From an uncultured Senegalimassilia sp. (GTDB lineage: Bacteria > Actinomycetota > Coriobacteriia > Coriobacteriales > Eggerthellaceae), in assembly GCF_934636665.1 (NCBI RefSeq), contig NZ_CAKUAT010000002.1, positions 1-64,000 of the forward strand: 64,000 bases of DNA, given 5' to 3'. The notes below the pieces were generated by a model, which saw nothing but the letters and a program-made list of their open reading frames with translations, was not told the origin of the DNA and searched no databases. Positions 1 to 11,611 of the stretch are shown here, one piece after another. The stretch's first letter is position 1. Every line of letters starts with the position of its first letter. The translations under genes and the position numbers were made by a program.

Positions 1-42
1 TCCGATTCGCCGTCCGCTCGCGCTGCCCTCGGCAGCGCCTAG
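1..42 (+). other. Possible 3' tail of a plus-strand gene
   Basis: Frame 1 is open from the window edge and ends at a TAG at 40-42. A terminator follows about 60 bases later on the same strand, as expected for the end of a gene lying to the left. The 13 residues visible are too few to assign a family, and the stretch could equally be non-coding. The sequence CGCTGCC CTC GGCAGCG within it can form a short hairpin. Confidence 0.25.
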
Positions 43-101
43 CGAGAACGGCTTACACCAACATTGCCGACACTACCGCAGCAAGTGCGCCAATACATAC
101 G

Positions 102-130
102 AAAAGGGGGCCTGCGGCCCCCTTTTTTTC
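102..130 (+). terminator. Rho-independent terminator
   Basis: GGGGGCC-TGC-GGCCCCC forms a perfect 7-bp GC stem followed by seven T residues on the plus strand. Four A residues precede the stem, so it may also weakly stop minus-strand transcripts leaving dapL. Confidence 0.85.
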
Positions 131-253
131 GCAACTACAAACGCTACGGCGGCTGCACGCTGCCGCACCCTCGCCCGCATTAGTAACCACACGCGTTACC
201 GCGCGCAGCAGCAACAGCAGCCGCAGCGTCAACGGACGGTCGCTCGCAACCTC

Positions 254-1477
254 TTACTTACCCATGAGCTTCTGGATGCGCTCCATGGCCTCGACCGTGG
301 CGTCGGCGTCACCGAAGGCGGTCAGGCGCACGTAGCCCTCGCCCGAGGGGCCGAAGCCTGCGCCCGGCGTGGTGATGATGTTCGCCTCGGTCAGCAGCTT
401 GTCGAAGAACTCCCAGCTGCCCACGCCCTCAGGCGTCTTGCACCAGATATACGGGCTGTTCACCGCGCCGTACACGGTGAAGCCGGCGGCCTCGAGGCCC
501 TCCTTAATCACGCGTGCGTTATTGCGATAGTAGGCCAGCGTCTCCTCGATCTGGCGCTCGCCTTCCTCAGTGTAGATGGCCGCGGCACCGCGCTGGATGA
601 TGTAGCTGGCGCCGTTGAACTTCGTGCACTGGCGGCGGTTCCACATGGCGTTGAGGCTCTGGCCGTCGCGAACCAGCTCCTTGGGCACCACGGTGTAGCC
701 GCAGCGCGCGCCGGTGAAGCCCGCCGTCTTGGAGAACGAGCGGAACTCTATGGCGCAGGTCTTGGCGCCTTCCACCTCGTAGATGGAGTGCGGCACGCCC
801 TCTTCGGTGATGAAGCGCTCGTAAGCGGCATCGAACATGATGATGGCGTCGTTGGCGTTGGCGTAGTCGACCCACACCTTCAGCTGCTCGGCGTTGAGCA
901 CGGTGCCGGTGGGGTTGTTCGGGCTGCACAGGTAGATGACGTCCGCGCGACCCTCGGGCAGCGCCGGGCAAAAGCCGTTCTCAGCGGTGGTGGGCATGTA
1001 CACGATGTTCGTCCAGCGCTCGGCGGCCTCGTCGTAGTCGCCCGCGCGGCCGGCCATGGCGTTTGAGTCCACGTACACGGGGTACACCGGATCGCACACG
1101 GCCACCACGTTGTCGACGTCGAGGATGTCGCCGATGTTGCCGCAGTCGGACTTCGCGCCGTCGGAGATGAAGATCTCGTCGTCGGCGATATCGACGCCAA
1201 GGGCGTGGAAATCGCGCTTGGCGATGGCAGCGCGCAGGAAATCGTAGCCCTGCTCGGGGCCGTAGCCGTGGAAGGTCTCGGACTTCGCCATGTCCTCGAC
1301 GGCAGCGTGCATGGCCTCGATAACGGCCGGGACCAGCGGGCGCGTGACGTCGCCGATGCCCATCTTGATGAGTTTCGCCTCGGGATGCGCCTCGGAATAA
1401 GCGGCAGTACGGCGGGCGATCTCGGAGAACAGATAGCTGCCGGGAAGTTTCTGGTAATTCGGGTTGACCTTAGCCAC
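254..1477 (-). CDS. dapL: LL-diaminopimelate aminotransferase
   Basis: A class I/II PLP-dependent aminotransferase that converts tetrahydrodipicolinate plus glutamate directly to LL-diaminopimelate for lysine and peptidoglycan synthesis in the cytosol. The N-terminus (VNPNYQKLPGSYLFSEIARR) and IKMGIGDVTRPL are typical of DapL; SPNNPTG and the PLP-lysine motif FRSFSKTAGFTGARCG are intact. The frame is open further upstream to 1573, but a GTG at 1477 has a perfect AAGGAGG six bases away and gives a 407-residue protein, the usual family length, so I chose it. The gene stands alone on the minus strand. An in-frame ATG upstream (M-K-T-A-A...) is an alternative start with no good ribosome site. Confidence 0.93.
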   Translation of the reverse strand: MAKVNPNYQKLPGSYLFSEIARRTAAYSEAHPEAKLIKMGIGDVTRPLVPAVIEAMHAAVEDMAKSETFHGYGPEQGYDFLRAAIAKRDFHALGVDIADDEIFISDGAKSDCGNIGDILDVDNVVAVCDPVYPVYVDSNAMAGRAGDYDEAAERWTNIVYMPTTAENGFCPALPEGRADVIYLCSPNNPTGTVLNAEQLKVWVDYANANDAIIMFDAAYERFITEEGVPHSIYEVEGAKTCAIEFRSFSKTAGFTGARCGYTVVPKELVRDGQSLNAMWNRRQCTKFNGASYIIQRGAAAIYTEEGERQIEETLAYYRNNARVIKEGLEAAGFTVYGAVNSPYIWCKTPEGVGSWEFFDKLLTEANIITTPGAGFGPSGEGYVRLTAFGDADATVEAMERIQKLMGK

Positions 1478-1674
1478 GAAGGGCCTCCTTGCACGTTCGG
1501 TTTCCGCAAGCGGCGGCGCAGCCGCGACCGCCGCAGTTTTCATACGGGTCAATTTTGCAGCGGATTTCCCCAAGATTTCCGAAATGTAACGTAGGGGTTC
1601 CCGGATTTAACACGGAAGCGTCGGCACAAGGCCGGCGCTTCACGAATGCATCAAATTACGATCCGGGAGCCGCC

Positions 1675-1807
1675 CGAGCTAGCGGATGCGGTTCGCCATA
1701 TGGCAGCCGAGCTAGCGGACGCGGTTCATCATCAAGCCGCACGAACTAGCGGCGTGGTTCGCGATCCGGTCGCCCGACCTAGCGGATGCAGTTCGTCATC
1801 TGGCCGC
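1675..1807 (-). repeat. Four tandem degenerate copies of a gene 3' end
   Basis: Four consecutive units of 33-34 bases (1675-1707, 1708-1741, 1742-1774, 1775-1807) share the pattern CGAnCTAGCGGnnGnnGTTC on the plus strand. The last unit is the final codons and TAG stop of the FMN reductase gene; the other three repeat this end, each keeping the CTA (TAG on the minus strand), beyond the real stop. A still more degenerate unit may precede 1675. Confidence 0.8.
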
Positions 1808-2408
1808 GCTCGGCGACGGGGACGTCGATGCCCGCGGCCTTCCCCGCCTCGATGCACTTGAGCAGCCAGGCCATGTTCTGCCCGATGTTGCGCATGGTCT
1901 GCAGGCCCTCCGCGTCCTGCGCGGCCTCGCCCGGCAGGCGACCGTGCACGTTGTTCCAGTACGTGGACGACACGACGGGCATCTCGCAGATGGTGAAATA
2001 CTTGTTCAGCACGTCGAACGACGCCGTGGTGCCGCCGCGGCGCGCAACGGCCACCGCCGCGCCGGGCTTATGGCGAAACGCCGCGCCGCCTGCATAAAAC
2101 GCGCGGTCGAGTGCGCACAGGATGCGGCCCGAGGGGTGCGCGTAGTACACTGGCGTGCCGAACACGAAGCCGTCGGCCTGCGCCGCCTTGGCGATCAACT
2201 CGTTCACCACGTCGTTAGCGATGGCGCACTTCCCGCCCAGCTCGGCGCACTTGCCGCAGGCGATGCAGTCGTTGACGGGCATGTTGCCCAGCCACATGGT
2301 TTCCGTCTCGATGCCGTGCCCCTCAAGCGCGGCGGCAACCTCAGCGAGCGCAACCGACGTGTTGCCCTCCTGCCGCGAGCTGCCGTTGACCAGCAAAACC
2401 TTGCTCAT
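1779..2408 (-). CDS. NADPH-dependent FMN reductase / iron-sulfur flavoprotein family
   Basis: A flavodoxin-fold oxidoreductase of 209 residues. The N-terminal SKVLLVNGSSRQEGNTS is the FMN phosphate-binding loop, and FGTPVYYAHPSG is the second flavin-contacting loop. Four cysteines in CIACGKCAELGGKC resemble the compact cluster-binding or active-site cysteine motif of the iron-sulfur flavoprotein branch. The ATG at 2408 is preceded by GAGGA at seven bases; longer upstream reading lacks a ribosome site. The substrate cannot be told from sequence. The 3' end is embedded in a tandem repeat array (see 1675-1807). It appears monocistronic. Confidence 0.85.
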   Translation of the reverse strand: MSKVLLVNGSSRQEGNTSVALAEVAAALEGHGIETETMWLGNMPVNDCIACGKCAELGGKCAIANDVVNELIAKAAQADGFVFGTPVYYAHPSGRILCALDRAFYAGGAAFRHKPGAAVAVARRGGTTASFDVLNKYFTICEMPVVSSTYWNNVHGRLPGEAAQDAEGLQTMRNIGQNMAWLLKCIEAGKAAGIDVPVAERGQMTNCIR

Positions 2409-2946
2409 AGGAATATCCTCTCGTCCGGATGACCCTGTAGATGTCAAACCCATTGTACAAGCGCCAAGGGCCGCCAACCAAAGAAGCACACACCCCGGGC
2501 ACTTCGGGGAGGTGGCGCTGTATACCCGACATTCGCACGCTCGCTTGTGCGATGGCGATCACCGGGATGCGGCAGGGGTAGAGTTCTGTACGGTTTTGCA
2601 GAAAACCAGGCCGGATTTTGACATGAGTCTGAAGTTCTGGGCGGTTTTTCGCCAGCTTCTCTGATTACCGATGCAGCCGACCTGGGGAAACACCGAACCC
2701 TGAAGGCCTTTCGGGCAAATTCGACCTGCAGAACCGCCCAGAAGATTCGATGTTCTAGAACCGCGCGGCCTGCTTCGCCGCTCCTCTCCCAACCACACAC
2801 TCTCGCGGCCAACATCACCCCGCCCCTTGCGCAGTGCGATTCCGGACAGTTAGCGCTACGTCCCCAAAGTGTCCGCCCGCGCCCCGTACCCCGGGCTCGC
2901 CTTATAATGAAGGGCAACATCACGCCGTCGCCTGAAAGGCATCGCC
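2409..2946. other. 538-bp intergenic region with structured elements
   Basis: No convincing gene. It contains a 12-bp inverted repeat (TTCTGGGCGGTT at 2635-2646 and its complement at 2732-2743) enclosing GACCTGGGGAAA at 2679-2690, a motif also found in the loop of a larger inverted repeat at 59243-59369. A degenerate palindromic repeat lies at about 2493-2530 and a good copy at 2842-2876. The promoter of the downstream UvrA-like gene should lie near the right end, but no clear -35/-10 pair stands out. Confidence 0.5.
2842..2876. repeat. Palindromic intergenic repeat, family A
   Basis: The ends are CCGGACAGTTAG and AAAGTGTCCG, nearly inverted, around the core CTACGTCCCC. Related copies lie at 11043-11079, 11110-11144 and 39612-39646, with degenerate ones near 2493 and 39491. 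The size and palindromic ends recall REP/REPIN elements. Confidence 0.7.
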
Positions 2947-5592
<2,646 letters not shown>

Positions 5593-5805
5593 GGGGAAAG
5601 AAAACGCGCGCTGGCCAATGCGTTCGCAGGGTACTCCGGTCCGCGCTGATAGCTCTCGCGGGAAGGGAGGCGTGTTGGGATTCGATGCACCGCCCTTCAT
5701 CATGGCCGGCCAAACGACCGAAGCCCAAAACGTTGTATGCCTATGTTGGCCCAGCCGATTCGTCTGATTTGTCCTCGCAACCGACACCACACCCGGCAAA
5801 ATGCC

Positions 5806-7227
5806 CTATACGGCCCCCAAAACCACGGCAATCACGAGCAACACTACCAAAAACGCAACGTTCCACGCAGTGAACACGAGCAGGTAGCGCCCACGAATGC
5901 CGGGGCGGCCTACCATGACCGCCTTGAACGTGATGAGGCTTGCCATAGACGCGATGAGCGTGCCCAAACCGCCCAAGTTCGTGCCCACGATCAGCGCCTG
6001 CCACTGATCGGTGAACCCTGAAAGCAGCACCGCGGCCGGCACGTTGCTGATAACCTGGCTGCCCCCTACTGCGGCAAGCAGCGCGTTGCCGCCCACCGCC
6101 GCCGAGAGCGCGTCGTGCAGCACCGGAACGCGACCCATGTTCCCCACGAACACGAACAGGGCCGCAAAAGTCGCCAACAAACCCCAATCGACCCGCCGCA
6201 ACAGGCTTGCGTCCGAAAGGGAAACGCCCAGCAGCACCAACGCCAGCAAAACACGGACGTCCAACACGCCCAAAACCGCAGCCAAGCAGCATGCGAACAA
6301 AACGCCGTACACCGCCAACCGCTTACGCGAGCAAGCGGAGAAGCATTCAGGGGAAGCGGATTCGGGCGATATGCCAACCGACGGATGCACATCCGCCAGA
6401 CGAGTGCTCGAAGCCCCGTCCGCAACACAAGCGGTTATGGTTTCTGACATAAATCTTTCCGTAGCCACCCCGTGCGCAGCTTGATAGTTATGCACGGAAT
6501 CTTCCGCAGCGTCATCGGACGCAAAACCGCCCGATGATGAACATCGAATCCCAAGATCCCCAGTCGCAAAATCACCCAATGGCGCAAATCGGCCAACGCC
6601 ACCGGCCTCGCGCACTTCCCCGCCTCGAAAGCACAGCGCGCACGCAAGCGCCAGCATTGCAGCGGACGCAGCGGTATACGGGCCCATGAGCTGCAGAAAC
6701 TCCCCAACGCTCATACCTGAAGCCGTGAACAGGTACAGGTTCTGCGGGTTGCCCACAGGCGTGAACATGCTGCCGAGATTCGCCGCAATGGTCATGAGCG
6801 TGGCCACCAGGCACATGCGGCCCTCCATGCCCGCGCGGCGCAAAACCACCAAAGCCAGCGGCACGAACGTGATGAGCGCGACGTCGTTGGTCACCGCCAT
6901 GCTAGCGAAGAACGCAAGCCCGACCAGCACGCCGGCAACAGCACGTTGCGTCCGAGCGCGCACGACCAACCACGCCCCCGCAGCATCCAACACGCCGAGC
7001 GAGCGAAACCCCGCCACCACCGTCATCAGACAGAAGAGCAGCGCCAGCGTACGCCAATCAACGTACGCGGCATACCCGGCATCAGGCGGCACAAGGGCGC
7101 ACGACGCCCATGCCGCCGCAACAGCAACGACCAGCACGGTCTCGCGCGCCGCAAAAGCCCGAATCGCGCGCGCAGCCGAGCGAATCGATATGTTTCCCGT
7201 CTTAATCACGAGATGCAAGGGTAACAC
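5806..7227 (-). CDS. SLC13/ArsB-type membrane transporter
   Basis: A polytopic membrane protein of about 473 residues with the ion-transporter superfamily layout of SLC13/CitT/ArsB carriers: hydrophobic helices, a conserved FTPVGNPQNLYLF in the first half and SQVISNVPAAVLLSG in the second, the two re-entrant substrate or sodium loops. A charged, poorly conserved loop of roughly 95 residues (about 205-300) separates the halves and is unusually long. The substrate (arsenite, a dicarboxylate or another anion) cannot be told; no arsR or arsenate reductase gene is adjacent. The start is uncertain: the first codon is GTG and no strong ribosome site is visible. It diverges from the MFS gene to its right. 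Confidence 0.8.
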   Translation of the reverse strand: MLPLHLVIKTGNISIRSAARAIRAFAARETVLVVAVAAAWASCALVPPDAGYAAYVDWRTLALLFCLMTVVAGFRSLGVLDAAGAWLVVRARTQRAVAGVLVGLAFFASMAVTNDVALITFVPLALVVLRRAGMEGRMCLVATLMTIAANLGSMFTPVGNPQNLYLFTASGMSVGEFLQLMGPYTAASAAMLALACALCFRGGEVREAGGVGRFAPLGDFATGDLGIRCSSSGGFASDDAAEDSVHNYQAAHGVATERFMSETITACVADGASSTRLADVHPSVGISPESASPECFSACSRKRLAVYGVLFACCLAAVLGVLDVRVLLALVLLGVSLSDASLLRRVDWGLLATFAALFVFVGNMGRVPVLHDALSAAVGGNALLAAVGGSQVISNVPAAVLLSGFTDQWQALIVGTNLGGLGTLIASMASLITFKAVMVGRPGIRGRYLLVFTAWNVAFLVVLLVIAVVLGAV

Positions 7228-7356
7228 GCCATCCCACCCGTCGCATTATCGCGATTCCGTCAGCTTTTCGCCGATTGAAACATGACCCCGTTATGCTAGA
7301 TATCTGTACGCGCAATGCGCAGCACGGCAATACCCATCCGAAGGTGGTTCCAACGC

Positions 7357-8625
7357 ATGTTATTCGCCAAGATCAAGCAGCATTACGAAGCCGTGGTGGC
7401 GGTGTGCTGCTTCCTTATATTGTTCACGAACGTGGGCCTGCCCTCCACGTCGTTTTCCGTATACCAACCCTACCTGGTCGATCTACCGGGCGTCGGGCAT
7501 TCGGGCGGGTCGATCATCGTGTCGGTGCGCACATTCGTGTCGCTTCTGGCGATGCTGGTGGTCGGACGCTACTACGACCTGGTCGATTGCCGCATCGGCG
7601 CGTTCCTGGCAACGCTATGCGTCAGCGCCGGGTTTGCGCTGTACTCGCTGGCCGACAGCAACTTCGGCATGCTGTGCGGCGCCTCGGCGCTGACGGGCCT
7701 GGGCTACGGCTTCGGCGGCATGATCGCCTCGACCATGCTGATCAACCGGTGGTTCCGGGCGAACGTGGCCACCGTGGCCGGCGTCGCCGCGGTGGGCTCG
7801 GGCGTGGCGGCCATCATCATCCCGAACGCGGCGGTGGCGCTCATCAGCGCCTTCGACCTTCAGACCGCGTTCAGGGCGGAAGCGGCGTTGGCCCTGGTCA
7901 TCGGCGTGACCGTATTCGCCCTGCTGCGAAACGACCCGCGCGACATGGGCCTTACCCCCTACGAGGGAAGCCCCAAGGCGGTGCAACGCGAGCAGGAGAA
8001 AAGCGCCCAGCAGCTTGAACGCGTAAGGAAACGCCACGTCAACCGCGATCTTTCCCCGCGCACCATGCCGCTTCTGTTCCTGGCCATGATCATCATCGGC
8101 TGCGTGTCGGTGGGCGGCGGCAACTACCTGGCCGTGCTGTTCACCTCCGAGGGCTTCTCCGCCGAGCACGCCGCCACGCTGGTCGCAGTCAACGGCGCAT
8201 GCTTGACGGTGGCGAAGCTGGTCAGCGGCATGGCGTTCGACCGCTTCGGCACCAAACGCGGGTCGGCGGTCTTCTTCGCCTTGTACATCGCGGGCACGGC
8301 GGTGCTGTGCCTGTCGGATATGGGCAACACGGGGCTTGCAGGGCTGGGCGTGCTCATGTTCGGCATCGGCATGTCGCTGGGCACCGTGGGCATTTCGGTA
8401 TGGTCCATCGAGCTGGCTCCGCGCGGCAAGGAGACGCGCACCATCAAGAACTTCCAGGTATGCTACGCGCTGGGCGGGTTCATCTTCACGTTCCTACCAG
8501 GTTTTTTGACCGAGGCATTCGGCACCTACCTGGTGTCATACGCAGCCCTGCTGGCCATGCTGGTGGTTGCCGCCATCATCGTGATCGGAGTCTACACCGC
8601 CACCGACAAACGCACGAACGCATAA
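7357..8625 (+). CDS. Major facilitator superfamily transporter
   Basis: A 12-helix MFS carrier of about 422 residues. GRYYDLVDCR and the cytoplasmic FDRFGTKRGS match the MFS loop 2-3 and loop 8-9 motifs (G-x3-D-R-x-G-x-R-R type). A central charged loop (residues about 200-235) separates two six-helix halves. GLGYGFGGMIASTMLINRWF resembles the OFA (oxalate/formate antiporter-like) branch. I chose the ATG at 7357, nine bases after AAGGTGG, over the ATG at 7315 that lacks a ribosome site. The substrate is unknown. It ends 13 bases before the convergent protease gene. Confidence 0.82.
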   Translation: MLFAKIKQHYEAVVAVCCFLILFTNVGLPSTSFSVYQPYLVDLPGVGHSGGSIIVSVRTFVSLLAMLVVGRYYDLVDCRIGAFLATLCVSAGFALYSLADSNFGMLCGASALTGLGYGFGGMIASTMLINRWFRANVATVAGVAAVGSGVAAIIIPNAAVALISAFDLQTAFRAEAALALVIGVTVFALLRNDPRDMGLTPYEGSPKAVQREQEKSAQQLERVRKRHVNRDLSPRTMPLLFLAMIIIGCVSVGGGNYLAVLFTSEGFSAEHAATLVAVNGACLTVAKLVSGMAFDRFGTKRGSAVFFALYIAGTAVLCLSDMGNTGLAGLGVLMFGIGMSLGTVGISVWSIELAPRGKETRTIKNFQVCYALGGFIFTFLPGFLTEAFGTYLVSYAALLAMLVVAAIIVIGVYTATDKRTNA

Positions 8626-8638
8626 AGCAGCGCAACGT

Positions 8639-10072
8639 TTACTCAATCGCCAGCGCCATGGAGCCGCACTGCTCGTAGAGGTACTTGAACCAGCTGTAAT
8701 TGACGGTCACGTAACCCTGCGTGGGATCCATGATGCACGCGCGGTGACCCTCCACGCCCAGCAGCACCACGCAATGCTCCAGGTCATAGAAGGAATTCGC
8801 CTCCAAGGGCTCGTCGAAATACGGGTCCTCGAAGTCGAGCGTGGTCCACACGAGCACCGGGGTTCCAGACGACGCCTTGCTGGCAAGCTCGTCGAAATCG
8901 GTGCCGGTGAGGTTGGCAAAACGCTCGCTAGCGCCCTCTTCCTCCAGATAGGCGTTGCCCGCCGTCTGGATCGCCGGCGGCATGCCCTCGCCCGCCCAGT
9001 ACGGATCGCCCCAGAACGCCGAGGCATAATCGTCGCCTTCCACGTCGAAGGGCAGCTGGTTCGCCACGATGGAATCAGGGTCGGCATCGTGGCCCATTGC
9101 CTGCAGCACCGCAGCGAGCGAATACACCTCGCAGCCCGCCGGCATGCTGGGGTACTGGAACAGCTCGGGCACGCTTGCGCTCGTACCGCTCAGGCCGGTG
9201 AAGTCGACCACCTGCATCACGTTAGCACGACCGAAACCTCCCGCGGCTTCCTGCCTCATCGCGCCCAGGGCATCGCGACGATTCCGGGAGAACCCGTCGG
9301 CATCGTCGGGGCGCATGCCAGGCGCAACGGCCTCCGCGGCTTCTGCATCATGCGGCTGCTGCTCCTGCTGCGCCTCTGCCGAGTCGTCGGCGGCGTACGC
9401 CGTCTCCAGCGTTTGGGATTCCAGGGCTTCCTGCGCAACATCCTGATCGCCGCTGTTTGCGCCGGCGTGACCATGCGTTGCCAGAATGCCGACGACCACC
9501 AATGCAGCCACGACAACGGCCACGGCCGCCATCAGCGAACGCCCGCGCACAGACCAGCTGCTACCGCCGATCACCGCCCCGCCGACGCTGATGAACGCGC
9601 CATTGTGAGCAACACGGGAAGCATCCGCGCCGTGTCGCGCACCGCCACGGGAACGGGCAGCATGAGGAACCGTCACGCGCGCGTGACGGGCTGAAGAGCG
9701 CGAGGCTGCGGCACGGCCGCGCTCGGCGGAGTCGTCGGCCTGTTCGCCAGATGCACTGCGCTCGCCGAGCATCTCGACCGGCACGGCGAACAGCGCAGCT
9801 TCGGCAGCATCGCCATGCGGACGATGCTTAACGGGCGCATCGACCGAGTCGGACGAGGCGACATCGGCGGCGCGGCCAGCTGCGCGCGCCGCGGCGGACG
9901 ACGCAACTTCAGTCGCTTGTCCGATTGCGCGCGGCGCGGCGGACGCTTTGCCGGCCGCGCTTTGCCCGCCCGCCGTCACACGCGCGTGGCGACCCGGGAG
10001 CGGAATCTGGCGCGCATGACGTCCTTGCGGCGTCTCCTGCTTGTCAAAATGAGTGTCGATAGGTTCTCCCAT
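8639..10072 (-). CDS. Membrane-anchored C39-like cysteine peptidase
   Basis: A 477-residue protein in three parts: an Ala/Ser/Arg-rich cytoplasmic N-terminus of about 175 residues, one transmembrane helix (LMAAVAVVVAALVVVGILAT), an acidic Gln/Glu-rich linker, and a C-terminal Peptidase_C39_2 domain outside the membrane. PSMPAGCEVYSLAAVLQ carries the catalytic cysteine, LEHCVVLLGVEG the histidine and MDPTQG the aspartate. The start ATG at 10072 has AGGA eight bases upstream; an adjacent GTG is possible. Many such actinobacterial proteins are surface proteins of unknown substrate. It converges with the MFS gene. Confidence 0.85.
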   Translation of the reverse strand: MGEPIDTHFDKQETPQGRHARQIPLPGRHARVTAGGQSAAGKASAAPRAIGQATEVASSAAARAAGRAADVASSDSVDAPVKHRPHGDAAEAALFAVPVEMLGERSASGEQADDSAERGRAAASRSSARHARVTVPHAARSRGGARHGADASRVAHNGAFISVGGAVIGGSSWSVRGRSLMAAVAVVVAALVVVGILATHGHAGANSGDQDVAQEALESQTLETAYAADDSAEAQQEQQPHDAEAAEAVAPGMRPDDADGFSRNRRDALGAMRQEAAGGFGRANVMQVVDFTGLSGTSASVPELFQYPSMPAGCEVYSLAAVLQAMGHDADPDSIVANQLPFDVEGDDYASAFWGDPYWAGEGMPPAIQTAGNAYLEEEGASERFANLTGTDFDELASKASSGTPVLVWTTLDFEDPYFDEPLEANSFYDLEHCVVLLGVEGHRACIMDPTQGYVTVNYSWFKYLYEQCGSMALAIE

Positions 10073-10378
10073 CACGTTCTTCCTAGAATTGCGCGCACGC
10101 AAAAGCGCACGGTTCACGTTCGTTTCGAACATGATACCGACCGCAGCTGAAGCCTTTCTGAAAAGCCAAAACCTTGCTGCAGTTAAACCACAATTGGGTA
10201 ACAGAAAGTCAACAAAGGCGAACTAGATGGAGTTTTGCGTCTTCGATTGCTTCTCGGAAACCATCGCCCACAGGAGCCGCAAAACGGCAAAACAGCGGCG
10301 GCCATCCGCGCAAAACCGCACCAAGCGCCTTCCGAAGCAGCTCGCGCACAACCCCCGAAAGCTGCGCCAACGGGCCTC
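10073..10378. other. 306-bp intergenic region
   Basis: No gene, terminator or repeat stands out. The upstream region of the C39-like protease gene (its promoter) must lie here, but no clear -35/-10 pair was found. Confidence 0.4.
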
Positions 10379-10819
10379 TTACTCGAGCTTCTGCTGGACG
10401 CCCACGTCCTCGGGCTGGATGTCGCGCACGATGTGCATGGTGACGGTGGCGGTCAGGCGCACGTTGCCCTGCTCGTCCACGATGCGAACGTCGGCGATGG
10501 AGCTCGTGCGTCCCGTGCGCACATCGCGCGCCTCGACGAACACGTGCTCGCCGAGCATAACTCCCCTGATGAAATGCACGTCACAGGTTTGCGTGACCAC
10601 GTACTTGCCCAGCGTCCAAGGCGCCGCGCACCCGCAAACGTCCACCAAGCTCATAAGGTAGCCGCCGAAGGCGTTGCCGAAGAAGTTGCAGGCCTTCTCG
10701 GGCACGACGACCGAGTTGCGCACGAAGCCCTCTTCCATAACCTTGGGCTCAAGGTTGCCAAGCCACTGACGATTCGTCTCGTACATCTCCAGAAGGCTCT
10801 CGCGCACAAACGCTTCCAT
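10379..10819 (-). CDS. PaaI-family hotdog thioesterase
   Basis: A 146-residue single hotdog domain. NFFGNAFGGYLMSLVDVCGCAAPWT is the long central helix region that carries the active-site Asp of PaaI-type acyl-CoA thioesterases, followed by beta strands (CDVHFIRGVMLGEHVFVEARDVRTGR). The ATG at 10819 follows AGGA by eight bases and gives the usual family length. A second, divergent hotdog thioesterase lies 327 bases upstream on the same strand; the two are separated by palindromic repeats. The acyl substrate is unknown. Confidence 0.82.
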   Translation of the reverse strand: MEAFVRESLLEMYETNRQWLGNLEPKVMEEGFVRNSVVVPEKACNFFGNAFGGYLMSLVDVCGCAAPWTLGKYVVTQTCDVHFIRGVMLGEHVFVEARDVRTGRTSSIADVRIVDEQGNVRLTATVTMHIVRDIQPEDVGVQQKLE

Positions 10820-11042
10820 GGGCAGCTTCCTCTCTTCAACCATCGCCGCAAACAGGCATCTCAAACCGCCGGCAAAAACCGGACGCGTTGCCAAGCGGCC
10901 TGAAACGCTTGACGCCACACCCCCGAAATGCGGAGGGAGCGAACCGGGTCAATCGGCGGCAAGAACGGGCCAAACAAGTCAAACCAGCCGAACCGGGGGC
11001 AAAGACGCATTCGCGCAAGCCGCCTGTCACCCCGAAACACAA

Positions 11043-11144
11043 TCCGGACACTTGGTTCTACGTCCCCGAATTGTCCGGCCGAAGCGTCCGGGGTCGGACA
11101 CTTTGGGGGTCGGACACTTTGGGGACGTAGGATTATGTGTCCGG
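11043..11144. repeat. Cluster of family A palindromic repeats
   Basis: A plus-oriented copy at 11043-11079 (core CTACGTCCCC), a partial copy at about 11094-11108 and an inverted copy at 11110-11144 (core GGGGACGTAG) form a repeat pair. The inverted copy ends one base before the TAA of the next thioesterase gene. Confidence 0.75.
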
Positions 11145-11145
11145 G

Positions 11146-11565
11146 TTAGCGTTGTCCACGCTGGCGTTTCTTTTCGGCGAAGTGCTCTTTGGTGACGATC
11201 TTGGTGATGAAGGTACCCTCGGAAACCACGTCGCCGGCGTCGTCTTTGGCCACCACGTGCCAGAACTGCTTGCGGCCGCCGTAGCTGGGATCTTCGTGCT
11301 CAAGGTCGGCGAAACCGTGCAGGATGCCGGATTTGCCCGGCTTCTTGTGGCGGATATCGGACTCCAAGCCGAACGGCAGCTCCTTGTCGAAATCGGTGCG
11401 CGCCTCGGCGCCGCGACTTGCGCACGATTCCAGCAACGCAAGGGTGGCGCCGCCGTGCAAAAAGCCATGCGGCTGGTAAATCTCCTCGGAAATGGGCATG
11501 GACATCTCGATATGCTCGGGAGTGACCAGTTCGCAGGTGATGTGCAAAGTATCCAGAAGGGTCAT
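11146..11565 (-). CDS. PaaI-family hotdog thioesterase
   Basis: A 139-residue hotdog thioesterase. YQPHGFLHGGATLALLESCAS is the classic HGG central-helix motif of PaaI/YdiI-type thioesterases. The basic C-terminus (EKKRQRGQR) is unusual but short. The ATG at 11565 sits five bases after GGAGG. It is the last gene of a probable three-gene minus-strand operon (ATP-grasp enzyme, flippase-like protein, thioesterase); the 46-base spacer before it holds a hairpin that may lower its expression. Confidence 0.87.
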   Translation of the reverse strand: MTLLDTLHITCELVTPEHIEMSMPISEEIYQPHGFLHGGATLALLESCASRGAEARTDFDKELPFGLESDIRHKKPGKSGILHGFADLEHEDPSYGGRKQFWHVVAKDDAGDVVSEGTFITKIVTKEHFAEKKRQRGQR

Positions 11566-11585
11566 GAAAACCTCCGAAAACGAAG

Positions 11586-11607
11586 GGGCCGCGAAAACCG
11601 CGGCCCG
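11586..11607 (-). terminator. Intercistronic hairpin
   Basis: GGGCCGCG-loop-CGCGGCCC forms a strong stem between the flippase-like gene and the thioesterase gene. On the minus strand it is followed by CTTCGTTTTC, a weak T tract, so it may be a partial terminator or an mRNA-stabilising stem. Confidence 0.5.
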
Positions 11608-11611
11608 CAGC

